Assembly (NCBI RefSeq): GCF_026151205.1
Contig: NC_087081.1
Coordinates: 3,291,246-3,355,245 of the forward strand
Length of the DNA stretch: 64,000 bases
DNA from: Bolinopsis microptera
Lineage: Eukaryota; Ctenophora; Tentaculata; Lobata; Bolinopsidae
Reading direction: 5' to 3'
In this document: piece by piece, positions 33,320 through 48,660 of the stretch
Position numbering within the stretch: the first letter of the stretch is position 1
How the letters are laid out: each line of letters opens with the position of its first letter
Program-made: the position numbers and the translations under genes
Notes under the pieces: generated by a model
Databases searched by the model: none
The model's input: only the letters and a program-made list of their open reading frames with translations
Told to the model about the DNA's origin: nothing

Positions 33320-33610
33320 GTTCTATTTACCTCTAGTTGGGTTTATATTTGAACAATGTTTCCCTCAAACTGCAACTCATCTTCAACAGTTTGTTGCTAT
33401 CCAAAAGAGGGTCATTAAATGGATCAATGGTGAACCCTACTCCAGTTATAATGACGATAAACTTGCAACAGAGCAAAAGAAATTAAATATTCTCCCTGTT
33501 AAACAGAAGTCTATTCATAACGATCTTATGACCTTCTATAAAATAGTGAATAGCATAATTCCAGTTTCGCTCCCTACTTATATAAGTCGGGAAATTGGGC
33601 GATTAGGTTT
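33320..33610 (+). mobile_element. CR1/L2-like LINE C-terminal fragment
   Basis: In one frame: LQQFVAIQKRVIKWINGE, YNDDKLATEQKKLNILPVKQ, LMTFYKIVNSIIPVSLPTYI. This is the familiar tail of CR1/L2-type LINE proteins (QRRATKWI, L..L.LLPL, FYK..NG.I....P.Y). There is a stop just upstream and the RT core is absent. The matching last piece may be 35080-35230, with later insertions between. Confidence 0.75.
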
Positions 33611-33952
33611 GGCCTTTATACCCCGGCTCAAGCTGTTCATAGGAATAAGATTATCGTGCGATATTTGCGCTGTGGCCAAATTATATAAGTATATACCATC
33701 CGATAGGAAAAACGCCAAATCGGATGTCGCAAGAAAAGCGAAACCTAGCGCAGGTTCCTATAAAAAGTTATGACTAAATAACTGGTCAAAATAAATATTT
33801 ACACCGCGCAGCAAATAAAACAAACGAATATCAAAATAACATGCGCGTCGCTATTATGTATCGCTAGGCGTTACTATGGTTATGGCGTTACTATGGTTAT
33901 GACGTCACAAATGACTATATTTGGAAATGAGGGGAAGGCTCCTTTCTCGCAA

Positions 33953-34200
33953 CGGCGAGGTAGCGCAGTTGGTTAGAACACCAGCTTTGCAACCGCGAGG
34001 TTGCGAGTTCGAATCCCAATGTCTGCCTGGTTGTGGGGTGAGCGTCGTTGACGTTCAGCTAAGGATCCTGAGTGGTCTATGCAGCCCCCCGGTATACTCA
34101 GCCGAATACTCGGGAAATCGGGTGTGAGGGTTAAATGAGGAGCTGCACATTGCAGCAGTCTCGGGCGAAGTAAGTATGGTACACACTACTTTAAGTTTAA
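33953..34200 (+). mobile_element. tRNA-derived SINE
   Basis: The head at 33953-34025 has A box TAGCGCAGTTGG and B box GAGTTCGAATCC, correctly spaced. The anticodon region (CAGCTTTGCAACC) does not form a good stem. The unrelated body that follows (CTGCCTGGTTGTGGGGTGAG and on) shows it is a SINE, not a functional tRNA. Its end is uncertain. Confidence 0.75.
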
Positions 34201-35055
34201 CAGTCACTGGCCAAAATAAATCCTTCGGCTTCCTGAGCTGCAATTGGCTGGTTGCACGTGTGTAACAATGTAGCTGTTGGAATACTTCGAAGTAATATGT
34301 ATAAGTGTCTTGATACAAAATTACTGTCATGTACTATATCATATATACTGTAGTCGATCAACTTAACCGACTATACCATATCAATTATCGTATGATTATT
34401 TGTACCATTAGTTCTGATTACCAATTCGCACTTGCAACTTGCTGGCCCAAAACTTATTCCTTGCCAAACTTTTATTTTTTCGTATTGTTTGACATACAAA
34501 TGGCCATATAATAAGAATCATTTGATTCAGCCAGTGTCATTGATAATGGTATTGGTATGTTTTATCTCTCTTTTCGTGAGATTATTGTTGAACTTGATCT
34601 CGTGGTACATGTCTTCACATACAACCACTATACCTACGGGGGCGTTTGCATGGTTTCAGCAAGCTCTTGGCTATTTTACCAACCAGTACAATTCACAGAC
34701 CAGCGCAATAAATTGTTTTAGACTATAATTAGAGTACTGCTCAAAGGTTACTGTGAGTATGACATGCGATTATCAGTTCTACAAAATGTCTATTAATTAA
34801 TAGTTAGATTGATAAAGTTCTTTAGATTTATTGAATAATCTCGGTCAAATAGAGTGGGTTCCTTGTTACAGCAAGACAAGAATTCAAACACATTTTATTC
34901 TATCAATAATTCATTTCAGTCATATTCAAGATTACAGTCGAAACATCCCATGAAATGCTTACTCTAAAATCTTTAAGTAAACGGTTGTCAACATTGCAGT
35001 TCGTCTCCTGGCCATGTTTTAGAAACCTTGCAGTCATTCGATCTGCAGACACAGC
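34200..35055. other. Non-coding stretch between SINE and LINE end
   Basis: No recognisable gene. Open frames at 34329-34728 have no motif. It could be an insertion that split the CR1/L2-like LINE flanking it. Confidence 0.4.
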
Positions 35056-35079
35056 TTGGCAGCGAATCCGTCGCTGTAC

Positions 35080-35232
35080 GAAGATTCATCTGCAAGTGCA
35101 GGCCCAAAATTGTTGAATGCAATGCCCTATCCTATAATATCTGAATTACACCATCTTAAATCAAAACTCGTCCAGTTCATGCTCTCTCTCTTCCTGATAA
35201 CCTGTAACCACCCATCAGGGGCTACTCTTCTC
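35080..35232 (+). mobile_element. Terminal fragment of a CR1/L2-like LINE
   Basis: Reads AGPKLLNAMPYPIISELHHL, then KSKLVQFML. CR1/L2 proteins typically end with a ..LWNSLP..I....L..FKSKLK..L pattern. It is possibly the same insertion as 33320-33610. Confidence 0.6.
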
Positions 35233-35689
35233 AATTTAAACTGGCTGCTTTGCTAGAGGAATGACAGAGATCTCCTCTCCGTGGTCTGGGTGGTCACACG
35301 ATGCACCAATTACGAAAGCGATGTCAGCTATTTTAAATAACCTAACAGTTAAGACTCGGTTTTGATATTAAAACTGTTCGTGTTACAGGGTTATGGATAT
35401 ACAAATATTGTGTCAATGAAGATCACAAATAAAAGGTACAAAATACTTTCGGATGATGCAGATAAAATGGAATCATTACAGACCTGGCTGACTATCTAAT
35501 TCTCTATTGTGTTCACAGTAGTTCAAGCCTAACATAATTGAAGATTCTAATAATTTAAGCATTGATCGTTGAAACACAGTTCAACAATGATCAAATAACC
35601 TAGCAGTAAGGTTGAAATATAGTACAATCGAAAGTATAACTAAATACCAATATCATAAAACCGTTAATATCAATAATCAAATGTCGAAT

Positions 35690-36640
35690 TCATAGTGCAG
35701 CAAAAACAGCAGAGAGATAATCAATGACTTCGTACTCCTGGTTATTGTAGGCTTGCATGAAGGATTCCAGAAGGGAGTCGTACCTTATCCACTTGGCAGC
35801 TCTCTGGGGTGGAGGTCTTCTCATCAGCCTATCCGTGATCTTCTGGTCTGTTAGTCCTTGCTCTAGTTTGAGGGCTTCAAGGAATTTCCAGATGGTAGGA
35901 TTTGAACACTGGACGAGGCTGCGGAAACCATTATGTCATCCTTCTGCAAGGTTCAAAGAGCGTGGGAGACCAGTTAGACAGCAATCGTACTGGTTCCAGG
36001 ACAGGTGATCGAAGCGAGCAGGTCTGTTTGGTGTTCCCATCCACGTGGACTCAAAGTATAATGTAAAGACATCCATATCTGCGGAGAGGATAGGTCTAAC
36101 TCTAAGGGTCTGCCATGCGTAGTGGACGTCACCAGGAGGGATGAAAGGTAGAGCTCCGATCCGTTGGAAGGCTTTCCGGATGTCGGATCCAACCACCTGA
36201 TACTCCGGAACAAGGTCGGAGCGAGCGAAGTTCCTCCATAGAGCCTGTTTGAAGTGGAAGTAGCAGCCATGTAGAGTAGTCCCGGGCCAGACAGCAGTGA
36301 CACTGTTCCGTAGCCCAGCTTCATAATCGCAAAGGGCGGTGTCTGGATGGAAAGGTCCAAAGCGATCCAGTTCTTCTAGTAGGTTTGTGTAGTGTTCTTG
36401 CCGCTTTCCAGGGAGAAGACCAAACGCCAGAGGATGTCTGTAATTGTCTGGGGTGATTCCATGTACTGTCAGGAGTTGGGTGAATAGATTGGGTGCCACC
36501 TTTTTTTGTTTTGTGTTGCTGCGCTGAGAGGTGTTTATGTTGGTCGGCAGCTTTCTGCTTCAATTCTGCTCTGAACTCTGCTTTCTTAGCTAGAATTTCT
36601 TTAGCTAGGCAAATTTTGTCTTTCGCACGTACGTCTCCTG
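35690..36640 (-). pseudogene. Mutator-like (MULE) transposase, broken
   Basis: Minus strand. A 187-codon block reads VAPNLFTQLLTVHG, PLAFGLLPGKRQEHY, TALCDYEAGLRNSV (second catalytic Asp), GCYFHFKQALWRN, YFESTWMG and LTGLPRSLNLAEG. The next codon is TGA (about 35935) where MULEs have Trp of EGWHN; the frame then continues HNGFRSLV..NPTIWKFLEALK to DYLSAVFAAL and stop at 35690. The N-terminal DGTF block with the first catalytic Asp is missing. An Ala/Lys-rich lead (AKKAEFRAELKQKAAD) at 36530-36640 is in another frame, separated by a run of As. It is inactive. Confidence 0.88.
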
Positions 36641-36659
36641 AGGAAAATAATTATTATTA

Positions 36660-37830
36660 ATAGTCAAACATGAATCATAACACATAGAGGGGGGTTTGGT
36701 CGTTGATTACGTTATCAACATTTTCTTTTTTACCCCCTAGAATAATAACAATTTGACAATATTTTAATTCAAATTCCACTCAATTTCACTCTGATAGTGA
36801 TAAAATTTAGAAATTGATCGAATATCCGGCTATAATACAGCAGGGTGTCATAATTATTGGCGTAAAATTTTAGCCCACCCAAGCTTTTAGAAACGATCAT
36901 TACTTGACTTCTGAGTGTCAGTTTCCTATGGAGTCTTGATCATTTAAGAAATAATCCTTCATACTACAGTTTAGTCTAAAAATGAAGTCCGAAAGAAGTT
37001 AAATTTTGTCGATAATCACGACGAAAGAGAAAAATTTGGATTACTGGACTTAAAGCCTTCGGCTGCTTACCCTAAATTCCGGGATGAGTCCGCCTGACTA
37101 TATTTTATTGCGTCAGTTAGAGGAGAAAGAGAGCTTTTATAAAATCTATAGTTTTCTATATGTTTCGCTATCGCCTGAAGAGCTGTGCACTTTAGTCTAA
37201 AGAATAATTTCAGAAAAAATTCACCGAAAAAAAATTGCACATAAAATCTCTTACTTCTTCGTAAATCTAACCAAGTATGGAATCGACCCTTTAAATAACG
37301 GCCTAAATTATGGGTTTTGAGGTACATCAACACAAAATTCTGAAATCAAGAAAAAGTTCAGACGATTATCTACAAACCAGTTTTTGAATTTTGAAATTTA
37401 GATATTCAGAAGTAAAGTTATGACCCGGCGAAAAATATTGATTTCATCATAAAATACACATAAAATTTCAAACACGCCAATAATTCTGACACCCTGCAGT
37501 AGTAAGTAGTTTAGAAGTTGCTTGGCCGGATATCATAACAATGATTTCGGCTCATCATCATAGCATGATCAGGGTAACATGAAACGTAGAAAAAGTGTTT
37601 TCTAGGAAAATAGTCAAGGGGGGGGGGGGGGGAATCAGGCCATGATTACGTACTTTTGCTGTCAGGAGGGCCGGGGGGGTTGGGTCTTGATAACGGTTGA
37701 TTACGGAAGGGGGGAGGCCAGGGGGGTAAAAATTTGTAAATGCGCGTATTACTGCGCGGCGCTAAAAATTATTCAAAAATGTTGACACTTTGGGGGTTTT
37801 ATCAGTATAAACAGATCGCGCCAGGGGCAG
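36660..37830. other. Non-coding stretch
   Basis: AT-rich, with a G13 run at about 37619-37632 followed by G-rich sequence to 37735. A stretch starting CAGCAGGGTGTCATAATTATTGGCG near 36840 has its inverse counterpart near 37490 (CAATAATTCTGACACCCTGC), so 36838-37498 may be an inverted-repeat-bounded element without an ORF. Confidence 0.5.
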
Positions 37831-39190
37831 ACAGAAGATGAATCCGAGATTGTGGAACCAGATGATACGGTTTTCGAGGCATTTTTATACGGTCATTTCA
37901 GTCTGTTAGAGTAGTTTCAGAGTGCTGGAAATGGTTTCACGGTGTAGGGGGATGTGTTTACTAACTATTTTGACGTCAATCAAAATTGTCGCCAGAGGCT
38001 CCCTGAGTCATGGAATGAACAGAATGAACAAAAATGAATTTTTTTTCTAAAACTCGTCGGATTGCCCCAAAACAGGTCGGAATCGTTTGGTATTGACCCT
38101 TATAGTGTTCCTACAAAGTTTGGTGGCCCTAGCACTCCCAGAACGCCCACTAGAGACTTGATTCCATTTCCGTATCAAAAAGCTGGTTCCTAAGTATCCG
38201 ATATTGATACGGTCATTTCAGTCTGTTAAAGGGGCTGCAGAGTGCTGGAGATGATTGTACGGTGTAGGGGGATGTGTTTACTAACTATTTTGACGTCAAA
38301 ATAGTCGCCCAAGACTCCCTGAGTCATGGAATGAACGAAATGAACAAAAATGAACATTTTTCTAAAACTCGTCGGATGGCCCCAAAACAGGTAGGAATCG
38401 TTTGGTATTGACCCTAATAGTGTTCCTACAAAGTTTGGTGGCCCTAGCACTCCCAGAACACCCATTATACCCTTGGCTGGATTCAAGAATTTAGAACCAG
38501 TTGAGCAGATAAAACAGATTTTGAGAAATTTTGTCTGCTTGTGTTGTTGCAGAGAGTTGAATTTGGTTCAACAGTATTCAAACAAGATGTGTTCCAACTT
38601 AGTTTTGTAGCCCTACCAGTTTCAGAACGTCCACTAGAATCCGGTTCCATTTCATTTTTGTTCATTCCGTTCATTCCATGACTCAGGGAGCCTCTGGCGA
38701 CAATTTTGACGTCAAAATAGTTGGTAAACACATCCCCCTACACCGTACAACCATTTCCAGCACTCTGAAACTACTTTAACAGACTGAAATGACCGTATCA
38801 AAATGCCTCAAAAACCGTATCATCTGGTTCCACAATCTCGGATACTCATGAACCAGCTTTTTGATACGGAAATGGAACCAAGTCTCTAGTGGGCGTTCTG
38901 GGAGTGCTAGGGCCACCAAACTTTGCAGGAACACTATTAGGGTCAATACCAAACGATTTCGACCTGTTTTGGGGGCAATCCGACGAGTTTTAGAAAAAAT
39001 TTCATTTTTGTTCATTCCGTTCATTCCATGACTCAGGGAGCCTCTGGCGACAATTTTGACGTCAAAATAGTTAGTAAACACATCGCCCTAAACCGTACAA
39101 CCATAATTATCTATTTTTTATCCAAAATATAGTCAAAATAACGTTGGTTCCAAACCGTATCAAAACCGTATCATTGGTTCCAAATTGGTT
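37830..39190. repeat. Complex of direct and inverted repeats (fold-back element)
   Basis: The block GTTTACTAACTATTTTGACG, then CGCC..GACTCCCTGAGTCATGG and TGAACAAAAATGAA occurs twice in plus orientation (about 37970-38160, 38270-38470) and twice inverted (about 38650-38750, 38990-39085). The block around GTTTGGTGGCCCTAGCACTC is also present in both orientations. The fold axis is near 38520-38620. No protein signature; open frames there are mirror images of the repeat. Confidence 0.88.
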
Positions 39191-42045
39191 CCAAAATCTC
39201 GGATTCATGAACTCGGGGCAGAAGATTAAACCGAGTTCGTGGAAACATTTGTGTCCGATTTGGAAACATGTTTTTGGGGCCCAGATTGCCGAGTTAGGGC
39301 TAAATTTACAGGGTTCTGAAGTGTCTAGGAATAATATTTAAACCTTTTTCTAGCCTGCCAGGAAGATTTGGAAATTTGAAAATAGAATCAGGTACAATTT
39401 TTTTGACGTTGAAATGGAGTTCGTTTTAAAACATTACCCCTAAAATGTCATTTCTATATGTGCGATAATTACAAAATGTACAGGAGGCCTGATTTATCTT
39501 TTGTCACTAGAACTATTTGTTTTGTCTTATTAAAACATTAAGCTACTTGAAAACATTCACTCACTAAAGGAAGTACCTCAAAACCATAATCACCCCCTAA
39601 AATGTCACGTGCACCACCCCTAAAACTTCAGGTAATATACAGGTTGTGTAGTACTCAGAATATTGCTCAATTATTAATTTTTAACTACTTCTGGGACTAA
39701 TATACCTATTTCTGAGAGGTGTAAACTAGAATTTCTCTCTCTGTTGAAAAGAAATGGTGGAATTTAGTCAATTTACTTTTTGTGACATTTTGGGGACTTT
39801 TTTTTGAATACCCAGAACTTACGGCAAAACAGTAACTCAGTCAACAAAATTAGCACCTGTAGATATCTAGAGTTAGATTATCTAGTTATAAACTAACAAT
39901 TGGCACAAAATAAATGGATTCAATGTGATTTTAACCTTGTGCAAATTGCATGTTTTAATTGCATTTTTTGGGATTTTTAACATCATCCTGCATTTTAGCA
40001 ATTTTAGTGACCTGTAGTTAACTAAGCCAACCCAGTAATCGATCTGACCTTCTCTATAGACTAGATTTGACTGCTTTTAGCAAAATTGGAAACATTTGTG
40101 TCCGATTTGGAAACATGCCCTTGTAGCCGCATTTATGCCTATTGCCTTGACTGACTTGAAATCGATCTGGTATGGTAGAGGGTCATTTGTACTAATGACA
40201 ACATTTATATGCAATTTATAAAGCAACATAAGGTCTCCAGTGCTTCATTTTATAGACATTGGCAAAAAACTATTTTTTGGCTCAGCGAACCAAAAATGGC
40301 ACTGAATTTTGGTAACTTGAACTAGGAAGGTCGTAGAGACTTGAATTTTAGCTTAAAATGACCGCAAATATCATATTTATACACAACTTATAAAGCAATA
40401 TAAGCCTTTTAATGCTTACCTATTTGTTAAGATATTGACAAAAATCGGTTATTTTGGTTGCACGCGTGAGGAAAAATACCAAATTGGGGAACAATTGTTG
40501 GTCTTTTTTTAACAAGTTTTGTGCTCAAGTTATTAAAATGTGCTTTGCAGTTGTAGATCGGGTGTTTTCTTCCAATATGGGTTTCGGTATAAATCAGGAA
40601 GCACCCGGTTCATGGGTGATAGGGGTTAAGAACCCTAAAATGTCAGGAGATGGGCGAGACAATTGTCTGAATTTGGTTATAAAATCACTCTTTGCTAGGG
40701 TTAGCTTTTTTCCGCTACAGCGATCCGATTTCTAACTACTAATCATCCCCCTCTACATCATTCTCTTTTAGATACGTGATTTCTATAAGTTCTTCAAGGT
40801 ACATACGGCATGATGTTAAGTCTGGTGGTTACAATTCGATAAAATCAGTATTTACAAGCAAAAAACTGCCCCAAATTTCTCCTCCGAATATGGTCCGCTA
40901 GTTCGAAAATATAAACGTTATTGAGACATTACATTAGGGTAATTTACCACTGAGACCAGATGTAGTGATCTAGATTCAGATAAAGCGAAGAAGGTGCATA
41001 TATGAATTAAAAATCGATTTAATTGGCTATCAATTAAAATAATTACCAGGCATGAGGATATTTTTCCTTCAAACGATCCAATTCCACCACACTGGATTTG
41101 TGCTTCATTTTAGCATAGTTGATCTTCGCTTTAAAGATGTCTACGTCTTGTTTCTTCTAACACCCTGCGGTTAAGATAATTTAAATTAAAGGTTTAGTTA
41201 ATTGGAGAATTTAAAAGCTTACGAAATTAACTTCGGGATAACTTCTCAACTGCACAAAATATCCAAGTTAACAACCATTTAAATTTTAAGCAATTTAAAT
41301 GGTTGTGAGCAATTTAAGCGTCTATTTCTTTATCCATGGGAATGTTAGCCTTAGTTTAAGCATTTATTTACGTACATATAAGGGTCAAAACAAATAATAA
41401 TATTGGAGTGCTACTAATGGAGCTGTTGTGACTGCCACACCGCACTCATCGTAAGAGCTACTAACTTTTTTATGTCAATATCAGCATTACCAATCATCTA
41501 AGATTCTAACCACCGAATTGTTTCTGTTGCAGATATAAATCTTAGTGGGCTTAGTTAATACTCGAGAATCTGGCAAAGGTCCTGCCTTCAATGGGACTTC
41601 CACGAATGTGATGATTCTGACCGTTCTGATGACAAAGATAAGCGTTTTTCCTAAGCGCAAAAGGATTTTCCTAACAAAAGCAGTTAACATTGCTGTGCAA
41701 AACTTTCTACTTACTAGTCATTTCACTTTCACAGTTTCACTGTCAAGTGTCAGGACACGTCATTTTAGTGTCATTTAAAAAACATGTCCTTAGTAGGCTG
41801 TATCAAAAACCACAAACAATAATTTATTCACCTTCTAAATAGGTGCATTAAGTCATAGGACTCCCAATTGACATTTAAATAAGTGTTAAATTGAATTTTT
41901 TGTTCAATTGAGAAATTGTCAATAAATAGTTAAAATAGCACAGTTACCTGCATAGTTGACAAGTTCATTAATGTTGTTTCGGTGAACAGGGCGTTCTTTC
42001 TCATTCATTTCGTATCAGGCTGAATTTGATTATCATTATATTTAC
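39190..42045. other. Non-coding stretch left of the inverted-repeat-bounded gene
   Basis: Low-similarity AT-rich DNA. Pieces around 39240 and 40095 share GGAAACATTTGTGTCCGATT, and 40200-40440 shows internal resemblance (TATAAAGCAA.ATAAG), so diverged repeats exist. Open frames at 40454-40735 and 41487-41778 have no motif or splice context; not called. Confidence 0.5.
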
Positions 42046-42396
42046 CACCCTACGCGCGTGGGGTGGACTCCTGGGGTGGACTTTTATTCAGCGCGTATTT
42101 TGTAGCCTGTTCAACTTGACGTTTTGATTCGTTACTATCTCAATGTCACAGATACACAGAATGTGAGGTGATCATCTTAAAGAGAAACGTCTCAGCTTTC
42201 ACCTGGTGTAAAGTTTATCTTTGAACTCAAAATATAGCTCGCTCAGTGTGCAATAGAAGTTGACAATACAATAACCACGTCTGCGACCGGTCGTCAGATA
42301 CCGGAGTGTTGCACAAAATTGGGTACCTAAATTAAAATTCTATGACACAGTTACCATGCAGAAATGTCTGGAGTAACATTTGGTGAAAATTTGAAG
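42046..42396 (+). repeat. Left arm of 351 bp inverted repeat
   Basis: Starts CACCCTACGCGCGTGGGGTG and ends near TTTGGTGAAAATTTGAAG. The reverse complement occurs at 46742-47092 with few differences. Arms have equal length and are 4.35 kb apart, enclosing the ankyrin gene. Confidence 0.92.
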
Positions 42397-42973
42397 GGTC
42401 TACTGTAAATATTGCAAAAGTTATTGAAAACAAACTAGCTTAATCAGAAGTTTTTGGGAAAATTTCAAATTTTGTACGTAGTGGGGTCTACAGGGGTGGA
42501 CTCTTGCGGCGCGCATCTGACGGAGTGGCTTTTTCAACAGCCGTCAGTACGGCCAATATCAGAGCACAAATTATTGTGAGTAAGACCTTAATGATCAGCT
42601 ATGAACCCCTCACTAGAGTAGTAACCGTATCTAAAAACAAGGAAATGTTATTCCGTCAAAGCTCAAATTTTTTACTCTTCTCAGTGCAGTTAGTGTTACT
42701 ATGAATGTACTAGCTAAGTATCGTTGATCGTAGCTGCATTACACAGTAGAAAGTAACCAAGGAAGACTGCTGATTAACGAAGCAATTTCAACGTGAACAG
42801 TTCCAAAATACATAATCATGGCGACGATAGTTCAACTTGAACCTTTATAGTTTTTACAGTCTAAAATCACAATAAAATCACGTGAACTGCAAATCACAAA
42901 ATCAAATCACTCAAATCTGATAGTCCCGTTACAGTACGCTTTCGTGACAACCTCAACGCTTAAAAAATAAATA

Positions 42974-45807
<2,834 letters not shown>

Positions 45808-46519
45808 TACACCATAACTATCTGCTGTAACAGCAAAAATTAGAATTATGTCGGACATAATTCTAAAAAATTGGAACATCGTAGTTAATCAGTGTGGTGC
45901 TAACAACAGAGAGCGATTTGAACGGTAGGCAATTTCATAAATTCCATTAACGCGATATAAGGATGATTGGAACAGGCTAAAATCTACTATGTAGCATTGA
46001 TAACTGGCTATATCGCTGCATTAAACGATAAAAGTATTGCTAACTATGGATATTCTAAGTGATCTAGGCAGAGGGGAACCGGCACAGCCAGATTGCGTTG
46101 TCTTCAGTGACTAAGTTTCACGATAGTAAAATTGACCTTATTTATTTTTAAAAAGGATGCACAGTTCAAGCAATAAATCGATCAGCTGCTCATATGATAT
46201 TTGCATTTAAAGGAGGGCCCAGTGCAGTGACAAGTAAGTCTGTTAAGGCAACATTCAGTTCTGAGATTAGCTGAGTCTTGACAAAGATAAGTTGAGTTTC
46301 GAGAAAGTGCACACGGATAAAGTTATCAAGTGAAAATGATAAGACTAAGTTAGGGTCCAGTCAACAGAATGGCAGCTGTAACAGAAACAGTTCATTGGAT
46401 AGGAGAGTAGGGGATTATGACGGAGTGAAGTTTATATAGCAGGGCAAACAAAAAACAACTGACAGCACTGAGCAAGTGAACTGGAAAATTGAGGAAGGGA
46501 AATAACTGTGGTTGTCAGC

Positions 46520-46650
46520 CCTTTCCGTAGCAATCAGGATTTCCCAGGAGATCGATCAGGCAATCAGGATTTCCCACGAGACTGCTCCATCCGATGCGCG
46601 CACTTTTGTCACGTGACGGCCACGTGACGCTCAAATCGTTGTCACGTGGT
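46520..46650. promoter_or_regulatory. Cluster of three CACGTG boxes upstream of the ankyrin gene
   Basis: CACGTG at 46610, 46621 and 46643, about 0.8 kb upstream of the ankyrin ATG (minus strand). Just before lies a direct repeat CAATCAGGATTTCCCA.GAGA (about 46532 and 46560). CACGTG is an E-box bound by bHLH-ZIP proteins, but CACGTG also occurs within several repeats in this window, so promoter function is only a suggestion. Confidence 0.35.
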
Positions 46651-46741
46651 ACAGAAGAGAGGTTCCTAGAGCGTTGATCTCGACAAGAGGGAGTTTCTCA
46701 CGGTTTATCTTCAATAACTATCGCTATTTTTATAGTAGAGA

Positions 46742-47092
46742 GTTGAAACTTTCACCAAATGTTTCCCTAGACATTTCTGCATGGTAACTGTGTCATAGAA
46801 TTTTAATTTAGGGACCCAATTTTGTGCAACACTCCGGTATCTGACGACCGGTCGCAGACGTGGTTATTGTATTGTCAACTTCTATTGCACACTGAGCGAG
46901 CTATATTTTGAGTACAAAGATAAACTTTACACCAGGTGAAAGCTGAGACGTTTCTCTTTAAGATGATCACCTCACATTCTGTGTATCTGTGACATTGAGA
47001 TAGTAACGAATCAAAACGTCAAGTTGAACAGGCTACAAAATACGCGCTGAATAAAAGTCCACCCCAGGAGTCCACCCCACGCGCGTAGGGTG
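46742..47092 (-). repeat. Right arm of 351 bp inverted repeat
   Basis: Reverse complement of 42046-42396: outer end GGGGTGGACTCC.., inner end TTTGGTGAAAGTTTCAAC. Weaker similarity seems to continue inward on both sides. No clear target duplication flanks the pair (TTTACCACC versus GGTGTTTAC), so a single-transposon origin is not proven. Confidence 0.92.
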
Positions 47093-48660
47093 TTTACGCT
47101 TATTTATAATTGTACCAATCAAAATCATGTGAAAAGCTTGTATATGTTATAATCCAAAATTAAGTCTCACGCTAGACAAACCATCTGCATCCTGTGAGAG
47201 CATCTTTGATTAGAAGATCTTTGGGGTGATCTTGGCAACTCTTTCTAAGCATAGTCTGGATCTATAAACATGTCAGCTTCTTGTGGTGATAGTCAAGTTA
47301 TGATATTATTATTATTATCTTATCTAAAATAGCTAATAGTTTAGTTAATTATTAACAGGCCCCATAACGTGGGCAATAACATCCTCTTTACAAGCTGAAA
47401 TATATAGTTCGGAATTAATAGTTCAGGAAAATAATTCAGGGTAGAGCGATAAAAAGGCATGTAGTTCTAATGTACCTTCACAATAGTGACTTTAAATATA
47501 TCAAGCAAGAGATTAAACTGTATTAGAAAGGAAAACAAATTTTTTTAGCAGAGGTACTGAAATGATTGTTATCTAAAATGAGTACCCTTAGGACACGTTA
47601 AATAGTGCATGAACCATAAATATGTTTGAACCATAAATTAATTAACCGTAGTGGGTAAATGTGTTCACACTTCCATTGGATGATCAGTTAAGTGGTCAGT
47701 TGTACAATTGTGCAGTTCCAAATCGGCAAGCCAATACTGAAAGTAAAAAACGAGTAGGAAAACAAAATAGTTAGGATAACAAGATCCTATGAAAAAACTG
47801 CTGTATCAAATTAAACATTGATGAGACGTGTTAGATAGCTGCTTTAAATAACATTACGGGTAACGGGAAACAAGAGTAAATTACGAACAAAACAGAAAGG
47901 ACATCGGAACATGGTTTCTCACATTTGTGTAATGAAATGCTATGCTAATGGTAGCGCTCGATCTGTTATGCCTTTAACTTTAACCGCGCGCACTGCACAC
48001 GCCAATTGTCAGAGCGTTTTTCACCACTAAAATGTGCTACTCCTGTTAAATTCAAAACTTTCTTCTCACTGAAAATGCTAATAAATTTTATCGAACAGTA
48101 TTTTTGGGTAAAAATATTTCCAAATGCGACCATAAAATACCTTTAAATGTTTGCGCGCGAAAATCTATTGTTTGTAAATTTTTTTTAATGTATACTGAGA
48201 AAATTTTTAGAAATGGTTTGTGATTTCTTATGATATTATTATTAAAAGATTTTGATTATAAAAAGTTCTACATATTGTAATGTATTAAAATGCATTATAT
48301 GTGAGGCGTTTCTTCATACTTACTTGCCGAAATTGCCTGAAACCTTGAAATGTGAAAGAATAATAAGCATTTAAAAATGAGATCCAAGAACCATTTGAAT
48401 GTCAAAAAGATTTTAAACCAGGTAACTTTAATTTACAATTTAAAACACTTTAAAATGGCGATGACGCACGTTAATATATAATGGTCAAAATTCCGGATGA
48501 TAATTAATCACTCTACACTCGACTGTCACGTGACAAAAACGCCGTGATTTCATTGGTTAACCTGATAACGCGCCGCAGATCTCTATAAACACAAATTATT
48601 CATCGCGCGTGCAGTAAACTCAAATTAAGTCCTAATTTGTTACCGAAATTCAGAAGGACT
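47093..48660. other. Non-coding stretch before the satellite
   Basis: AT-rich. Around 48495-48535 the sequence AATCACTCTACACTCGACTG plus TCACGTGA matches ends inside the 14.1/16.2 kb duplication (about 14925-14948 and 17000-17033), so part of that repeat family is here. No gene. Confidence 0.5.

Noticed and set aside
36321-36563. 80-codon frame overlapping the MULE on the minus strand
   Set aside because: Most is a shadow of the transposase in another frame; only its Lys/Ala-rich start may belong to the element's N-terminal part.
40454-40735. 93-codon open frame
   Set aside because: No recognisable motif, no splice context, low-complexity surroundings; consistent with chance.
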